From positions 70,184-134,183 of the forward strand of contig CBFHQL010000005.1 in NCBI GenBank assembly GCA_965658025.1: a stretch of DNA of 64,000 bases, written 5' to 3'. The notes beneath the pieces are model-generated. The model worked only from the letters and a program-made list of their open reading frames with translations, did no database searches and was not told where the DNA came from. Below, piece after piece: positions 8,881 to 17,187 of this stretch. The DNA is from UBA3537 sp965658025. GTDB taxonomy: Bacteria; Bacteroidota; Bacteroidia; Flavobacteriales; Flavobacteriaceae. The stretch's first letter is position 1. Each line of letters starts with the position of its first letter. Both the position numbers and the translations under genes were made by a program.

Positions 8881-9522
8881 TTATTTTGCCCACTGGGCTG
8901 GATTTGCATTCCATTTGGAAAGAATTTCTAATTCTTTTTCGTTGATAAAGCCTGTGTCTAAGGCTTGTTCCAATAGACTTTCGTAATTGCTTAGGGTGTA
9001 TAAATTTATTCCTTTTTCAGAAAAATTTTCTTTTGAAACTTGAAAACCATAACTAAATATCGCCACCATACCTTTTACCGTTGCACCTGCAGTTTCAAGC
9101 GCTTCAACGGCGGCTAAACTACTTTTTCCAGTGCTAATAAGATCTTCGATCACCACCACATTTTGCCCTTTTTCCAAATGGCCTTCAATCTGATTTTTGC
9201 GTCCGTGTTTTTTGGCCTCTGGCCGTACATAAACAAAGGGTAATCCAAGAACTTCTGCCACTAATGCGCCAATTCCAATTGCACCAGTAGCAACGCCCGC
9301 AATGACATCGGGTTTTCCAAATGCTTGTTCTAAGTTTTTGGCCATCTCATTTTTTATGTAATTTCTCATCACAGGATATGAAAGCACCATTCTGTTGTCG
9401 CAGTATATAGGCGATTTCCATCCAGATGCCCAATGAAATGGATCTTTAGGGCTTAGTTTTATGGCATTAATCTGAAGTAATACTTCGGCTGTTTTTTTGG
9501 CGGTATTTTTGTTGAAAATCAT
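8881..9522 (-). CDS. pyrE: Orotate phosphoribosyltransferase
   Basis: Makes orotidine 5'-phosphate from orotate and PRPP in de novo pyrimidine synthesis. The 213-residue cytosolic enzyme shows SPIYCDNR near the N-terminus, YVRPEAKKHGRKNQIEG (the flexible catalytic loop) and the PRPP-binding motif VVVIEDLISTGKSS. A TAATTTTG -7 element ends only about 5 nt upstream of the ATG, so the mRNA may be nearly leaderless. SRPBCC follows in the same direction. Confidence 0.97.
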   Translation of the reverse strand: MIFNKNTAKKTAEVLLQINAIKLSPKDPFHWASGWKSPIYCDNRMVLSYPVMRNYIKNEMAKNLEQAFGKPDVIAGVATGAIGIGALVAEVLGLPFVYVRPEAKKHGRKNQIEGHLEKGQNVVVIEDLISTGKSSLAAVEALETAGATVKGMVAIFSYGFQVSKENFSEKGINLYTLSNYESLLEQALDTGFINEKELEILSKWNANPAQWAK

Positions 9523-9526
9523 GAGC

Positions 9527-9534
9527 CAAAATTA
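9527..9534 (-). promoter_or_regulatory. Putative -7 element for pyrE
   Basis: TAATTTTG on the minus strand fits TAnnTTTG exactly. The expected transcription start falls on or within a few nt of the pyrE ATG (complement of 9520-9522). No clear -33 box is seen. Confidence 0.4.
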
Positions 9535-9581
9535 TTAAAAAATACTACATTTACTCCAGTTTAATTTGTTTTTAATTAACA

Positions 9582-10163
9582 ATGCAAAAAATTTTTGTTG
9601 GCAATAAGCCCATTATTCTTACCACAACCGTAGAATCGGAAAAAGATTTCAAAAATTACTTGATTGACTCTGTCGATATTCACAAAGTACTTTACAATTT
9701 AAAAAAAGAAAAATACAAATCTATTCGGCTTATAGGAGACAATGAAAAGCTTTTGCTTAAGAAGTTTTTGCGCTTGTTACCAAATGTAGTTGCTGGTGGT
9801 GGAAAGGTTTTGAATGCTGAAGGGCGAATTCTATTTATTTTTCGTAATGGAAAATGGGACTTACCAAAGGGCAAAGCAGAGCACAAAGAAACTATTGATG
9901 AAACCGCACTTCGTGAGGTAGAAGAAGAAACAGGCGTGACTGGATTAAGCATTACCAAACCTTTGGATATTACTTATCATATTTTTAAAAGGAATAATCA
10001 ATACTTTATAAAAATAACATACTGGTTCGAAATGTATTCTGAATTTGATGGTGAACTGCTTCCACAAGAAAAAGAAGGCATCACTAAAGTGAAATGGGTT
10101 AGCCCCAAAAAACTCAAAAAAATCAAAAAGAATATCTACGCCAACATTGAAGCGCTCATTTAA
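9582..10163 (+). CDS. Nudix hydrolase
   Basis: A 193-residue protein with a complete Nudix box at 97-119: G97, E103, then REVEEETGV at 111-119, matching Gx5Ex7REUxEExGU. It would hydrolyse a nucleoside-diphosphate-linked substrate using Mg2+. The N-terminal 70 residues form an extra region with no motif I recognise, and FRNGKWDLPKGK leads into the box. The preference for a basic, WDLPKGK-type entry resembles Ap4A or diphosphoinositol-type hydrolases, but the substrate is not assigned. It is divergent from pyrE and followed by a SulP gene in the same direction 69 nt later. Confidence 0.9.
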   Translation: MQKIFVGNKPIILTTTVESEKDFKNYLIDSVDIHKVLYNLKKEKYKSIRLIGDNEKLLLKKFLRLLPNVVAGGGKVLNAEGRILFIFRNGKWDLPKGKAEHKETIDETALREVEEETGVTGLSITKPLDITYHIFKRNNQYFIKITYWFEMYSEFDGELLPQEKEGITKVKWVSPKKLKKIKKNIYANIEALI

Positions 10164-10204
10164 AAGAAATTCTTCAATCGTTCTTCTAATCTTATTTAAT
10201 GCCT

Positions 10205-10212
10205 TATTTTTG
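10205..10212 (+). promoter_or_regulatory. Putative -7 element for the SulP transporter gene
   Basis: TATTTTTG matches TAnnTTTG and lies 20 nt before the ATG at 10233. A TTG -33 box is not evident, so confidence is moderate. Confidence 0.4.
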
Positions 10213-10232
10213 CCGCTTAATTTTGAAATAAG

Positions 10233-11855
10233 ATGAGAGAATTTATCCGTAAACGTTCTGCGAATGTAAAAAATGATATTTTTAGTGGGCTTACTGTAGC
10301 TTTGGCGCTTGTGCCCGAAGCTGTTGCTTTTGCTTTTGTTGCAGGGGTCGACCCCTTAGTAGGTTTGTATGCGGCATTTATGATTGGTTTGATTACTTCG
10401 ATTTTTGGTGGTCGACCAGGGATGATCAGTGGTGCTACTGGTGCCTTGGCTGTTGTCATGGTCAGTTTGGTGGCTCAAGGCAATGCTATGGGTGCTCCAT
10501 CAGAAGATTTAGGGCTGTATTACCTCTTTCTTACGGTCATTTTGATGGGTTTTATTCAAATTTTGGCAGGTGTTTTTAAGCTCGGTAAATTTGTTCGACT
10601 GATACCTCATCCCGTAATGATGGGTTTTGTCAATGGTTTGGCTATCGTAATTTTCCTCTCTCAATTGGGGATGTTTAAAACTTCTAGTGAAGATGGACTC
10701 GTTTGGATGCAAGGACAAGACCTTTGGACTATGGTTGGTCTTGTCGCGCTCACCATGGCCATTATGTTTGGTTTGCCAAAACTCACCAAAAAACTTCCTG
10801 AAGCACTCATTGCTATTTTGGTGGTTTCTATGCTTGTTATTTTTGGAAACTTTGATGTGGCCACCGTTGGAAGTTTTATTAGAGATGGAGGAGGAGAAGG
10901 CCTAAAAGGTGGTCTCCCTCAATTGCAATTATCCATTTTTGATAAAGTTCCTCTAAACCTTGAAACCCTTCGTTTTATTGGTCCATACGCCATTATTTTG
11001 GCCGCAATTGGTCTTATAGAATCCTTAATGACACTTAATCTTATTGACGAACTTACAGAAACTCGAGGAAATTCAAATAAAGAGTGTATTGCACAAGGCA
11101 GTGCCAATATTGTTACCGGGCTTTTTGGCGGTATGGGAGGTTGTGCCATGATTGGCCAATCCATCATCAATATAAAAGGAGGAGGTAGAGGTCGACTCTC
11201 AGGAATTGTTGCCGCACTGGCACTCTTAGGATTTATTCTTTTTGCCTCTAATTTAATAGAACAAGTACCCATTGCTGCCCTTGTTGGGGTAATGTTTATG
11301 GTGGTCATTGGTACTTTTGCTTGGTCTAGTTTTAGAATCATTAACAAAATACCAGTTGCTGATGTTTTTGTTTTGGTTTTAGTCTCCACAGTTACCGTAT
11401 TTTTCGATTTAGCGATTGCTGTGGTATCGGGTGTTATTGTTAGTGCACTTGTATTTTCTTGGGAAAATGCAAAACGTATACGCGCGCGAAAACGCATTAA
11501 ACCAGACGGAACAAAAATTTATGAAATCTGGGGGCCATTATTCTTTGGTAGCATCTCTGCTTTTAACCAAAAATTTGATGTCAAAAATGACCCTGATGCT
11601 GTAGAAGTTGATTTTGTAGAATCTAGAGTTAGTGATCATTCAGCGATTGAAGCGATTTTTAATTTGGTGAACAAATACAATAGCGCAGGCAAAACAATAA
11701 AACTCAAGCATTTAAGTCAAGATTGTAAAGTGCTATTGTACAAATCCAGTCCCTTGTTTAAAGATGTGATTATTGAGGCGATTGATGATCCACGTTATCA
11801 TTTGGCCGAAAATCCAGAAGCATTTACCAAAGGTCTTTCGGAATATTCACTGTAA
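10233..11855 (+). CDS. SulP family inorganic anion transporter
   Basis: A 540-residue inner-membrane transporter of the SLC26/SulP family, which carries sulfate, bicarbonate or other anions. The N-terminal membrane domain opens with the family motif DIFSGLTVALALVPEAVAFA, followed by about a dozen hydrophobic segments including GRPGMISGATGALAVV. A cytoplasmic STAS domain occupies roughly 440-530 (FGSISAFNQKFD, VEVDFVESRVSDHSAIEAI). The substrate cannot be read from sequence, and there is no carbonic anhydrase or sulfate-assimilation gene beside it. The stop lies 1 nt from the convergent coaD stop. Confidence 0.93.
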   Translation: MREFIRKRSANVKNDIFSGLTVALALVPEAVAFAFVAGVDPLVGLYAAFMIGLITSIFGGRPGMISGATGALAVVMVSLVAQGNAMGAPSEDLGLYYLFLTVILMGFIQILAGVFKLGKFVRLIPHPVMMGFVNGLAIVIFLSQLGMFKTSSEDGLVWMQGQDLWTMVGLVALTMAIMFGLPKLTKKLPEALIAILVVSMLVIFGNFDVATVGSFIRDGGGEGLKGGLPQLQLSIFDKVPLNLETLRFIGPYAIILAAIGLIESLMTLNLIDELTETRGNSNKECIAQGSANIVTGLFGGMGGCAMIGQSIINIKGGGRGRLSGIVAALALLGFILFASNLIEQVPIAALVGVMFMVVIGTFAWSSFRIINKIPVADVFVLVLVSTVTVFFDLAIAVVSGVIVSALVFSWENAKRIRARKRIKPDGTKIYEIWGPLFFGSISAFNQKFDVKNDPDAVEVDFVESRVSDHSAIEAIFNLVNKYNSAGKTIKLKHLSQDCKVLLYKSSPLFKDVIIEAIDDPRYHLAENPEAFTKGLSEYSL

Positions 11856-11856
11856 A

Positions 11857-12312
11857 TTATTTTGAGTAAACAGCAGGAGGCACCATTTTTTTATAATCCC
11901 CATTGTAGTGGATGATTTCACGTACAATAGAAGAAGAAATAAAAGAGGTTTCTACAGAAGTGAGTAGGAAAACGGTTTCAATATCCCCAATGTTTCGGTT
12001 GGTATGGGCAATGGCTTTTTCGAACTCAAAATCGGCAGGATTTCGAAGCCCTCTAAGAATAAAATCGGCGTTAATTTCTTTGCAAAAATCAGTTGTCAAC
12101 CCCGAATAGGTCATCACTTTTATTTTTGAATGGCCTTGAAATGTTTTTTCAATAAAGGATTTGCGTTCTTCTAATGAAAACATATAGGTTTTGGAAGAGT
12201 TTTCGCCAATAGCAATAATCACTTCATCAAAAAGTGGGAGCCCTCGGTGGATAATATCGCAATGCCCTAAGGTAATGGGGTCAAAAGATCCTGGAAAAAT
12301 TGCACGTTTCAT
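11857..12312 (-). CDS. coaD: Phosphopantetheine adenylyltransferase
   Basis: Catalyses the penultimate step of coenzyme A synthesis, 4'-phosphopantetheine plus ATP to dephospho-CoA. The 151-residue protein has the nucleotidyltransferase motif GSFDPITLGH near the N-terminus (T/HxGH), the RGLRNPADFEFE segment that contacts phosphopantetheine, and the C-terminal SSSIVREI (ISSS-type) motif. The length is standard. ddl lies about 100 nt upstream in the same direction, and the intergenic gap holds an imperfect inverted repeat. Confidence 0.97.
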   Translation of the reverse strand: MKRAIFPGSFDPITLGHCDIIHRGLPLFDEVIIAIGENSSKTYMFSLEERKSFIEKTFQGHSKIKVMTYSGLTTDFCKEINADFILRGLRNPADFEFEKAIAHTNRNIGDIETVFLLTSVETSFISSSIVREIIHYNGDYKKMVPPAVYSK

Positions 12313-12411
12313 GTGTTTATCTTTATTGCTTTTTTGTGGTCACATGGAACATCCATACCATCATTTTTCTATTTTAATAATTTTTGGTTACGGATGTTTC
12401 ATACGGCAAAG

Positions 12412-13395
12412 TTAAGCATTTTTAGCCATTGCTTCTTCAATAGCATTTGTAAACAGTTCTGGTAAGTTGATCCCTGCACAAGCCGCTTGTTGCGGTAGAA
12501 TACTCTCCTCGGTAAGTCCAGGAACGGTATTCATTTCTAAAAAGTAGGGGGTATCGCCTTTAAAAATAAATTCACTTCTCGAAAATCCATCCATATTGAG
12601 AACTTCGTATATTTTTTTAGCCATATGTTTTACGTTTTCTTCTTGAACTTTAGAAAGTCGAGCGGGTGTAATTTCTTCCGACTTCCCCAGATATTTGGCC
12701 TCATAATCAAAAAAATCATTTTCGGAAACAATTTCTGTGATGGGCAAAACCAGCACTTCGCCTTTGTAGCGAAGCACGCCCACAGAAACTTCCGTTCCGT
12801 CCAAAAACGACTCAATAATCAATTCATTATCATGCTCAAAAGCAATGTCTATGGCCGACTGTAGGTCTTCTATTTGATGCACTTTAGTGACCCCAAAACT
12901 ACTGCCTGCACGGTTGGCCTTGACAAAACAAGGCAATCCCACACGATTTATTATGGCTTTGGCATTGACATTATCACCTTTATTTAATGGGTATGAAATT
13001 GCAGTAGGAATATCATAGGCCTTAAGCACATTGAGGCAATCTCTTTTGTTGAACGTCAGTGCCGCTTGATACATCCCACAACTTGTATGTGGAATCTCCA
13101 ACAACTCGAAATAGGCCTGCATAAATCCATCTTCGCCGGGCGCTCCATGAATGGCATTAAAAACACAGTCAAAATGAATGGTTTCTCCCTTAAGGTTAAC
13201 CGAAAAATCACTCATATTTATAGGAAATTCTTCTCCGTTGGGCGACACATACACCCACTTTTCTTTGGAGATATGGATGCAATAGGCCGTATATAGATGA
13301 TTGGGAAGCTGTTGAAAAACTACCTGTCCGCTTTTGAGCGAAATGCCGGCTTCGCTAGAAAACCCACCCATGATGATGGCAATGTTTTTTTTCAT
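12412..13395 (-). CDS. ddl: D-alanine--D-alanine ligase
   Basis: ATP-grasp enzyme that makes the D-Ala-D-Ala dipeptide of peptidoglycan. From the chosen ATG (complement of 13393-13395) the protein has 327 residues and begins MKKNIAIIMGGFSSEAGISL, the usual N-terminal glycine loop. Other motifs are HGAPGEDGFMQAYFELL, KANRAGSSFGVTKV, and the metal-binding end EFIFKGDTPYFLEMNTVPGLTEES. A longer frame of 15 extra codons exists but would run into the divergent PASTA gene's upstream DNA and adds no family sequence. PASTA and rluD lie divergently beside it. Confidence 0.96.
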   Translation of the reverse strand: MKKNIAIIMGGFSSEAGISLKSGQVVFQQLPNHLYTAYCIHISKEKWVYVSPNGEEFPINMSDFSVNLKGETIHFDCVFNAIHGAPGEDGFMQAYFELLEIPHTSCGMYQAALTFNKRDCLNVLKAYDIPTAISYPLNKGDNVNAKAIINRVGLPCFVKANRAGSSFGVTKVHQIEDLQSAIDIAFEHDNELIIESFLDGTEVSVGVLRYKGEVLVLPITEIVSENDFFDYEAKYLGKSEEITPARLSKVQEENVKHMAKKIYEVLNMDGFSRSEFIFKGDTPYFLEMNTVPGLTEESILPQQAACAGINLPELFTNAIEEAMAKNA

Positions 13396-13510
13396 GAATC
13401 GTATTTGTGGTGTAAAAATATCATTTTTTGAGGACATCAATTTTGATTTTTATAAAAAATAAACTTTTACAATCTAAAATAGGTGTATCAATTTCTCCCA
13501 AAAAAATGTT

Positions 13511-13518
13511 TAGCTTTG
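13511..13518 (+). promoter_or_regulatory. Putative -7 element for the PASTA-rluD pair
   Basis: TAGCTTTG matches TAnnTTTG. The predicted start at about 13524 gives a leader of about 9 nt to the ATG at 13533. This supports that ATG over codons further upstream, which would lie outside the transcript. Confidence 0.45.
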
Positions 13519-13532
13519 CTAAAATTAGACCC

Positions 13533-14093
13533 ATGAATTTTTTAAAGTTTTTGTTCAGTAAGTCAATAGTCAAACAACTTGGCTTGGCTATTATAGCCAT
13601 TATTGTTTTTTCGTTTTTGGCGCTTAAATGGTTAAAATCCTACACCAACCATGGCGTATTTGTAGAAGTGCCCAATTTGGTAGGTTTATCTTTAAATGAT
13701 GCTAAAACCACGCTAGATAATTTTGACCTTAGAACACAAGTTCAAGATTCGTCCAACTACAATCCAAAATACCCTTCTGGCGCAGTCATCGAACAAGAGC
13801 CATTAGCCGGTTCAAAAGTCAAAGAAAATAGAAAAATATACCTCATTTTAAATCCCTCGGACTACAGAAATGTCCTTGTCCCCAATGTCATTCGTAATAC
13901 ACTTCGCCAAACACGTCCTACTTTGGAAGCACTTGGTTTTAAAATAGGTGAATTGATTTATGTGAATGATCTTGGAAAAGATGAGGTCATAGAACTTCGT
14001 TTTAGAGGACGAAAACTGAATCCTGGCGATATGATTAGAAAAACATCGACCATTGATTTGGTTCTTGGAAATGGCATTCGAAACACAGATTAA
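13533..14093 (+). CDS. PASTA domain membrane protein
   Basis: A 186-residue protein with one N-terminal membrane helix (about 15-34: GLAIIAIIVFSFLALKWL) and an exported part with two PASTA repeats. The first starts VEVPNLVGLSLNDAKTTL and the second VLVPNVIRNTLRQTRPTLEALGF. PASTA domains bind peptidoglycan or beta-lactams in kinases and penicillin-binding proteins, and here there is no kinase or transpeptidase domain. It lies beside ddl, so a role in cell-wall sensing or organisation is plausible. An upstream in-frame extension of 35 codons was rejected because it precedes the membrane anchor and the predicted promoter. The stop overlaps the rluD start (TAATG). Confidence 0.87.
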   Translation: MNFLKFLFSKSIVKQLGLAIIAIIVFSFLALKWLKSYTNHGVFVEVPNLVGLSLNDAKTTLDNFDLRTQVQDSSNYNPKYPSGAVIEQEPLAGSKVKENRKIYLILNPSDYRNVLVPNVIRNTLRQTRPTLEALGFKIGELIYVNDLGKDEVIELRFRGRKLNPGDMIRKTSTIDLVLGNGIRNTD

Positions 14094-15124
14094 TGGAACA
14101 AACTCCAACACATTCTGATGAACATGAGGAGCTCCACGAGCATCATGCTTTTACTGTAGACAAAGGGCAACAACCCCTTCGTATTGATAAATATTTGATG
14201 AATTTTGTCGAAAATGCGACACGAAACAAGATTCAAGCCGCTGCAAAATCAGGCCATATTTTTGTGAATGGTGTTGCTGTAAAATCCAATTACAAGGTAA
14301 AACCAAACGATCAAATTCGTGTATTGTTTGAGCACCCTCCACATGAGTATTTGTTGGTTCCAGAAGATATTCCTTTGGATATTATTTATGAAGATGATGC
14401 CTTATTGGTGGTGAATAAACCTGCAGGAATGGTGGTACACCCTGGACATGGTAATTATTCTGGAACATTGATTAATGCCCTTCTTTTTCATTTTGAGCAT
14501 TTGCCCAACAACTCCAGCAATCGTCCTGGACTAGTTCACCGCATCGACAAAGACACGAGTGGGCTTTTGGTTGTCGCAAAAACAGAACATGCTATGACCC
14601 ACTTGTCGGCTCAATTTAAAGCCAAAACCAGTGAACGTTCTTATACCGCATTGGTGTGGGGCAATATCGAAGAAGACAAAGGCACTATAGAAGGCCATAT
14701 TGGTCGTCATCCTAAAAATAGACTTCAAAATACAGTTTTTGAAGGCGATGAAGCCGAGAAAGGAAAACCTGCCATTACCCATTTTGAGGTTTTGGAACGC
14801 TTGGGTTATGTTACCCTTGTGCGTTGCAAACTTGAAACAGGTCGAACGCACCAAATTCGGGTACACATGAAGCATATTGGTCATACGCTTTTTAATGATG
14901 AACGCTATGGCGGTGAAAAAATATTGAAAGGCACCACCTTTACCAAATACAAACAATTTGTAGATAATTGTTTTAAAGTTCTTCCACGTCAGGCCTTACA
15001 TGCCGAAACATTAGGATTTGAGCATCCAACAACCAATGCGTTTTTGTCCTTTTCTTGCCCTTTACCTTCAGATATTTCAGAGTGTATTGAAAAATGGCGC
15101 AGCTATTCAAAGCACGCTCAGTAG
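14093..15124 (+). CDS. rluD: Ribosomal large subunit pseudouridine synthase, RluD-type
   Basis: Isomerises uridines to pseudouridine in rRNA. The 343-residue protein has an N-terminal S4 RNA-binding domain (about 25-85, RIDKYLMNFVENATRNKIQ) and a RluA-family catalytic domain with VVNKPAGMVVHPG and the active-site motif HRIDKDTSGLLVVAKT, where the Asp in RIDKDTSG is the nucleophile. ETGRTHQIRVHMKHIGH follows. RluD-type substrate (helix 69) is inferred from S4 plus length. The start overlaps the PASTA stop by one base, so the two are co-translated. Confidence 0.93.
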   Translation: MEQTPTHSDEHEELHEHHAFTVDKGQQPLRIDKYLMNFVENATRNKIQAAAKSGHIFVNGVAVKSNYKVKPNDQIRVLFEHPPHEYLLVPEDIPLDIIYEDDALLVVNKPAGMVVHPGHGNYSGTLINALLFHFEHLPNNSSNRPGLVHRIDKDTSGLLVVAKTEHAMTHLSAQFKAKTSERSYTALVWGNIEEDKGTIEGHIGRHPKNRLQNTVFEGDEAEKGKPAITHFEVLERLGYVTLVRCKLETGRTHQIRVHMKHIGHTLFNDERYGGEKILKGTTFTKYKQFVDNCFKVLPRQALHAETLGFEHPTTNAFLSFSCPLPSDISECIEKWRSYSKHAQ

Positions 15125-15198
15125 TGTACTATTGATTTTGTCAATAGCCGTATTAAAAAGATTAAAGACAAACTTTTTTATCTTCTAAAATTTGTTGG

Positions 15199-15206
15199 TA
15201 TTTTTG
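15199..15206 (+). promoter_or_regulatory. Putative -7 element for yaaA
   Basis: TATTTTTG matches TAnnTTTG and lies 20 nt before the yaaA ATG. No convincing -33 box was seen. Confidence 0.4.
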
Positions 15207-15226
15207 GAATACAAACATTTTGTGCT

Positions 15227-15985
15227 ATGAAACTCGTTATCTCACCCGCTAAGTCGCTCAATTATGAAAGTGAATTGCCAACTGGCTTTAGTTCAGAAAG
15301 TTGCTTTTTGAGTGAAGCCAAACATTTGAATGGATTATTAAAAAAGAAATCGGTAAAAGCCCTTTCGGAGCTGATGCATATTTCACCCAAACTTGGAGCG
15401 CTTAACTATGAACGCAACCAAAATTGGTCACTGCCTTTTAATTCAGACAATGCACGTCAGGCCATATATGCGTTTAGTGGCGATGTGTATCGTGGCTTGG
15501 ATGCTTATACCATTTCGGAAGAAAAGCTTGATGTTTTACAACATACAGTTCGAATTATTTCAGGGTTATATGGATTACTAAAACCTATGGATTTAATTCA
15601 ACCTTACAGATTAGAAATGGGTACAAAATTTCCTGTGGGAAAGCACAAGAACCTTTATGAATTTTGGCGTCAAAAAGTGACTACTGCCCTCAATGAGGAA
15701 ATGCAAGAAAACGAACTTTTAGTCAATCTTGCCAGTCAAGAATACTTTAAAGCCATTGATACAAAAGTGCTTAAAGCCCCATTGGTTCATGTTGATTTTA
15801 AAGAATTTAAAAACGGTCAATACAAAACCATTGCTATTTTTTCCAAATTAGCACGCGGTTTGATGACCCGTCATATTGTTGAAACCAATGCACAAACTGT
15901 AGAAGATCTAAAAACATTTGATGCAGAACGTTATGGTTATGATGCCAATTTATCTACCGAAAACAAACTGGTTTTTACGCGTTAG
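15227..15985 (+). CDS. yaaA: Peroxide stress protein YaaA (DUF328/UPF0246)
   Basis: A 252-residue cytosolic protein of the YaaA family, which in E. coli lowers free iron during hydrogen peroxide stress and binds DNA. Family landmarks are the opening MKLVISPAKSLNYES, FSGDVYRGLDAYT, ISGLYGLLKPMDLIQPYRLEMGTK, NLASQEYFKA and KLARGLMTRHIVE. Length and conservation are complete. It has its own -7 element 20 nt upstream. The stop codon interlocks with the convergent lipoprotein gene through the shared TTAG. Confidence 0.95.
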   Translation: MKLVISPAKSLNYESELPTGFSSESCFLSEAKHLNGLLKKKSVKALSELMHISPKLGALNYERNQNWSLPFNSDNARQAIYAFSGDVYRGLDAYTISEEKLDVLQHTVRIISGLYGLLKPMDLIQPYRLEMGTKFPVGKHKNLYEFWRQKVTTALNEEMQENELLVNLASQEYFKAIDTKVLKAPLVHVDFKEFKNGQYKTIAIFSKLARGLMTRHIVETNAQTVEDLKTFDAERYGYDANLSTENKLVFTR

Positions 15986-16380
15986 GGTTTAAAGCGTATG
16001 GGAATTTCAAAGGCATGGTTTACTCCAGCTTCATCGCCGTCTCCGTCGCCTGGATTGTTGTGAATAATTAAAGTTCCTTTTTCGGATTTTTTGGCGTCAA
16101 ACACCAAAGTTGTTTCAAATTGCACCGGCCCAGATTTCATCCAATTTTCAGATGTAGTCAAAATACCCAAAGCAATCTCTTTTCCATCTTGATTTAGAAG
16201 TTGTACATGACCCAATTCCCCTTCGTGAGCGTACCAAACCCCCATGGAATTGACGTTTAGTTTTAATGGAGATTTTATGATGTCTTGAGGATTAACACTT
16301 ACTGTCGGACGAAGTGGAGTTGTCGTTTTACAAGATAGAAATAGACAGAGTACAAATAGTTTTAATGCATTTAAATTCAT
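15982..16380 (-). CDS. Small lipoprotein with Gmad2-like immunoglobulin fold
   Basis: A 132-residue exported protein. The N-terminus is a lipoprotein signal (LFVLCLFLSC, with Cys about 17 as the lipid anchor). The rest resembles the Gmad2 beta-sandwich first defined in spore germination proteins: SPLKLNVNSMGVWYAHEGELG, ENWMKSGPVQFETTLVF, and the ending GTLIIHNNPGDGDGDEA with an Asp/Gly-rich, possibly calcium-binding loop, then EIPIRF. No enzymatic role is indicated. It lies between yaaA (convergent) and trpA (same direction, 36 nt upstream), and could be read through from the trp operon. Confidence 0.75.
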   Translation of the reverse strand: MNLNALKLFVLCLFLSCKTTTPLRPTVSVNPQDIIKSPLKLNVNSMGVWYAHEGELGHVQLLNQDGKEIALGILTTSENWMKSGPVQFETTLVFDAKKSEKGTLIIHNNPGDGDGDEAGVNHAFEIPIRFKP

Positions 16381-16416
16381 CGTTTATTAGATTTGGCTTA
16401 ACCAAAACTAATCAAA

Positions 16417-17181
16417 TTACCCCAAAATACCCGCAACAAATTCATTAATTTTATCCACACCATTGGCCTCAATATGCTTGATAAACGCACTACCAATAAT
16501 CGCTCCTTTGGCATGTGTAGTCGCTTGAGTAAATGTTTCGTGGTTTGAAATGCCAAACCCAACAATCTGTGGATTTTTTAAGTTTAAATCTGCAACACGC
16601 TTAAAATAGTTTTGTTGAACTGCTCCAAATCCACTTTGCGCTCCAGTTGTACTGGCACTGCTTACCATGTAGATAAAGCCCTCCGAAATAGAATCCATAT
16701 AACGAATACGTTCATCTGAAGTTTGTGGCGTAATCAAGAAAATATTGAGTAGCCCATAGCGATCAAAAATAGATTTGTATTCTTCGTGATACACTTGTGC
16801 GGGTAAATCTGGAATGATAAATCCATCAATACCTACTTCATGACATTTTTCACAAAACGCTTCTACACCATATTGCAACATGGGATTAAAATACCCCATA
16901 AGGATCAAAGGGATGGTCACTTCTTTTCGGATGTCTTTAAGTTGTTCGAAAAGCAAGGCCGTATGCATACCGTTTTTTAGCGCTTTTGTAGAACTTTCCT
17001 GAATGGTTGGCCCATCGGCAAGGGGGTCACTAAAGGGCAGTCCTATTTCGATCATATCGACGCCACTTTTCTCCAGATTTTTTATAATGTCTACCGTGTC
17101 ATTTAATGCAGGAAATCCTGCAGAAAAATAGATGGAAAGCAGTTTTTTGTCTTCGTTTAGTTTGGTTTGAATTCTGTTCAT
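16417..17181 (-). CDS. trpA: Tryptophan synthase alpha subunit
   Basis: Cleaves indole-3-glycerol phosphate and passes indole to TrpB through the tunnel of the alpha2-beta2 complex. The 254-residue TIM barrel shows the catalytic Glu in DMIEIGLPFSDPLADGP together with the Asp of the same segment. PLILMGYFNPMLQYG and FGISNHETF (phosphate-binding loops) are also present. It is the last gene of the leftward trp operon, 6 nt after trpB. Confidence 0.98.
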   Translation of the reverse strand: MNRIQTKLNEDKKLLSIYFSAGFPALNDTVDIIKNLEKSGVDMIEIGLPFSDPLADGPTIQESSTKALKNGMHTALLFEQLKDIRKEVTIPLILMGYFNPMLQYGVEAFCEKCHEVGIDGFIIPDLPAQVYHEEYKSIFDRYGLLNIFLITPQTSDERIRYMDSISEGFIYMVSSASTTGAQSGFGAVQQNYFKRVADLNLKNPQIVGFGISNHETFTQATTHAKGAIIGSAFIKHIEANGVDKINEFVAGILG

Positions 17182-17187
17182 TTTGGA

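Noticed and set aside
10919..11497. A 192-codon leftward open frame inside the SulP gene
   Set aside because: It is antisense to a strongly conserved transporter, has no family motif, and its amino acid make-up reflects the complement of membrane-protein codons.
13428..13532. 35-codon N-terminal extension of the PASTA protein
   Set aside because: It lies before the membrane anchor and upstream of the good -7 element (13511), so it would not be in the transcript.
14531..14956. A 141-codon leftward frame inside rluD
   Set aside because: It is antisense to conserved pseudouridine synthase motifs, without promoter or recognisable domain.
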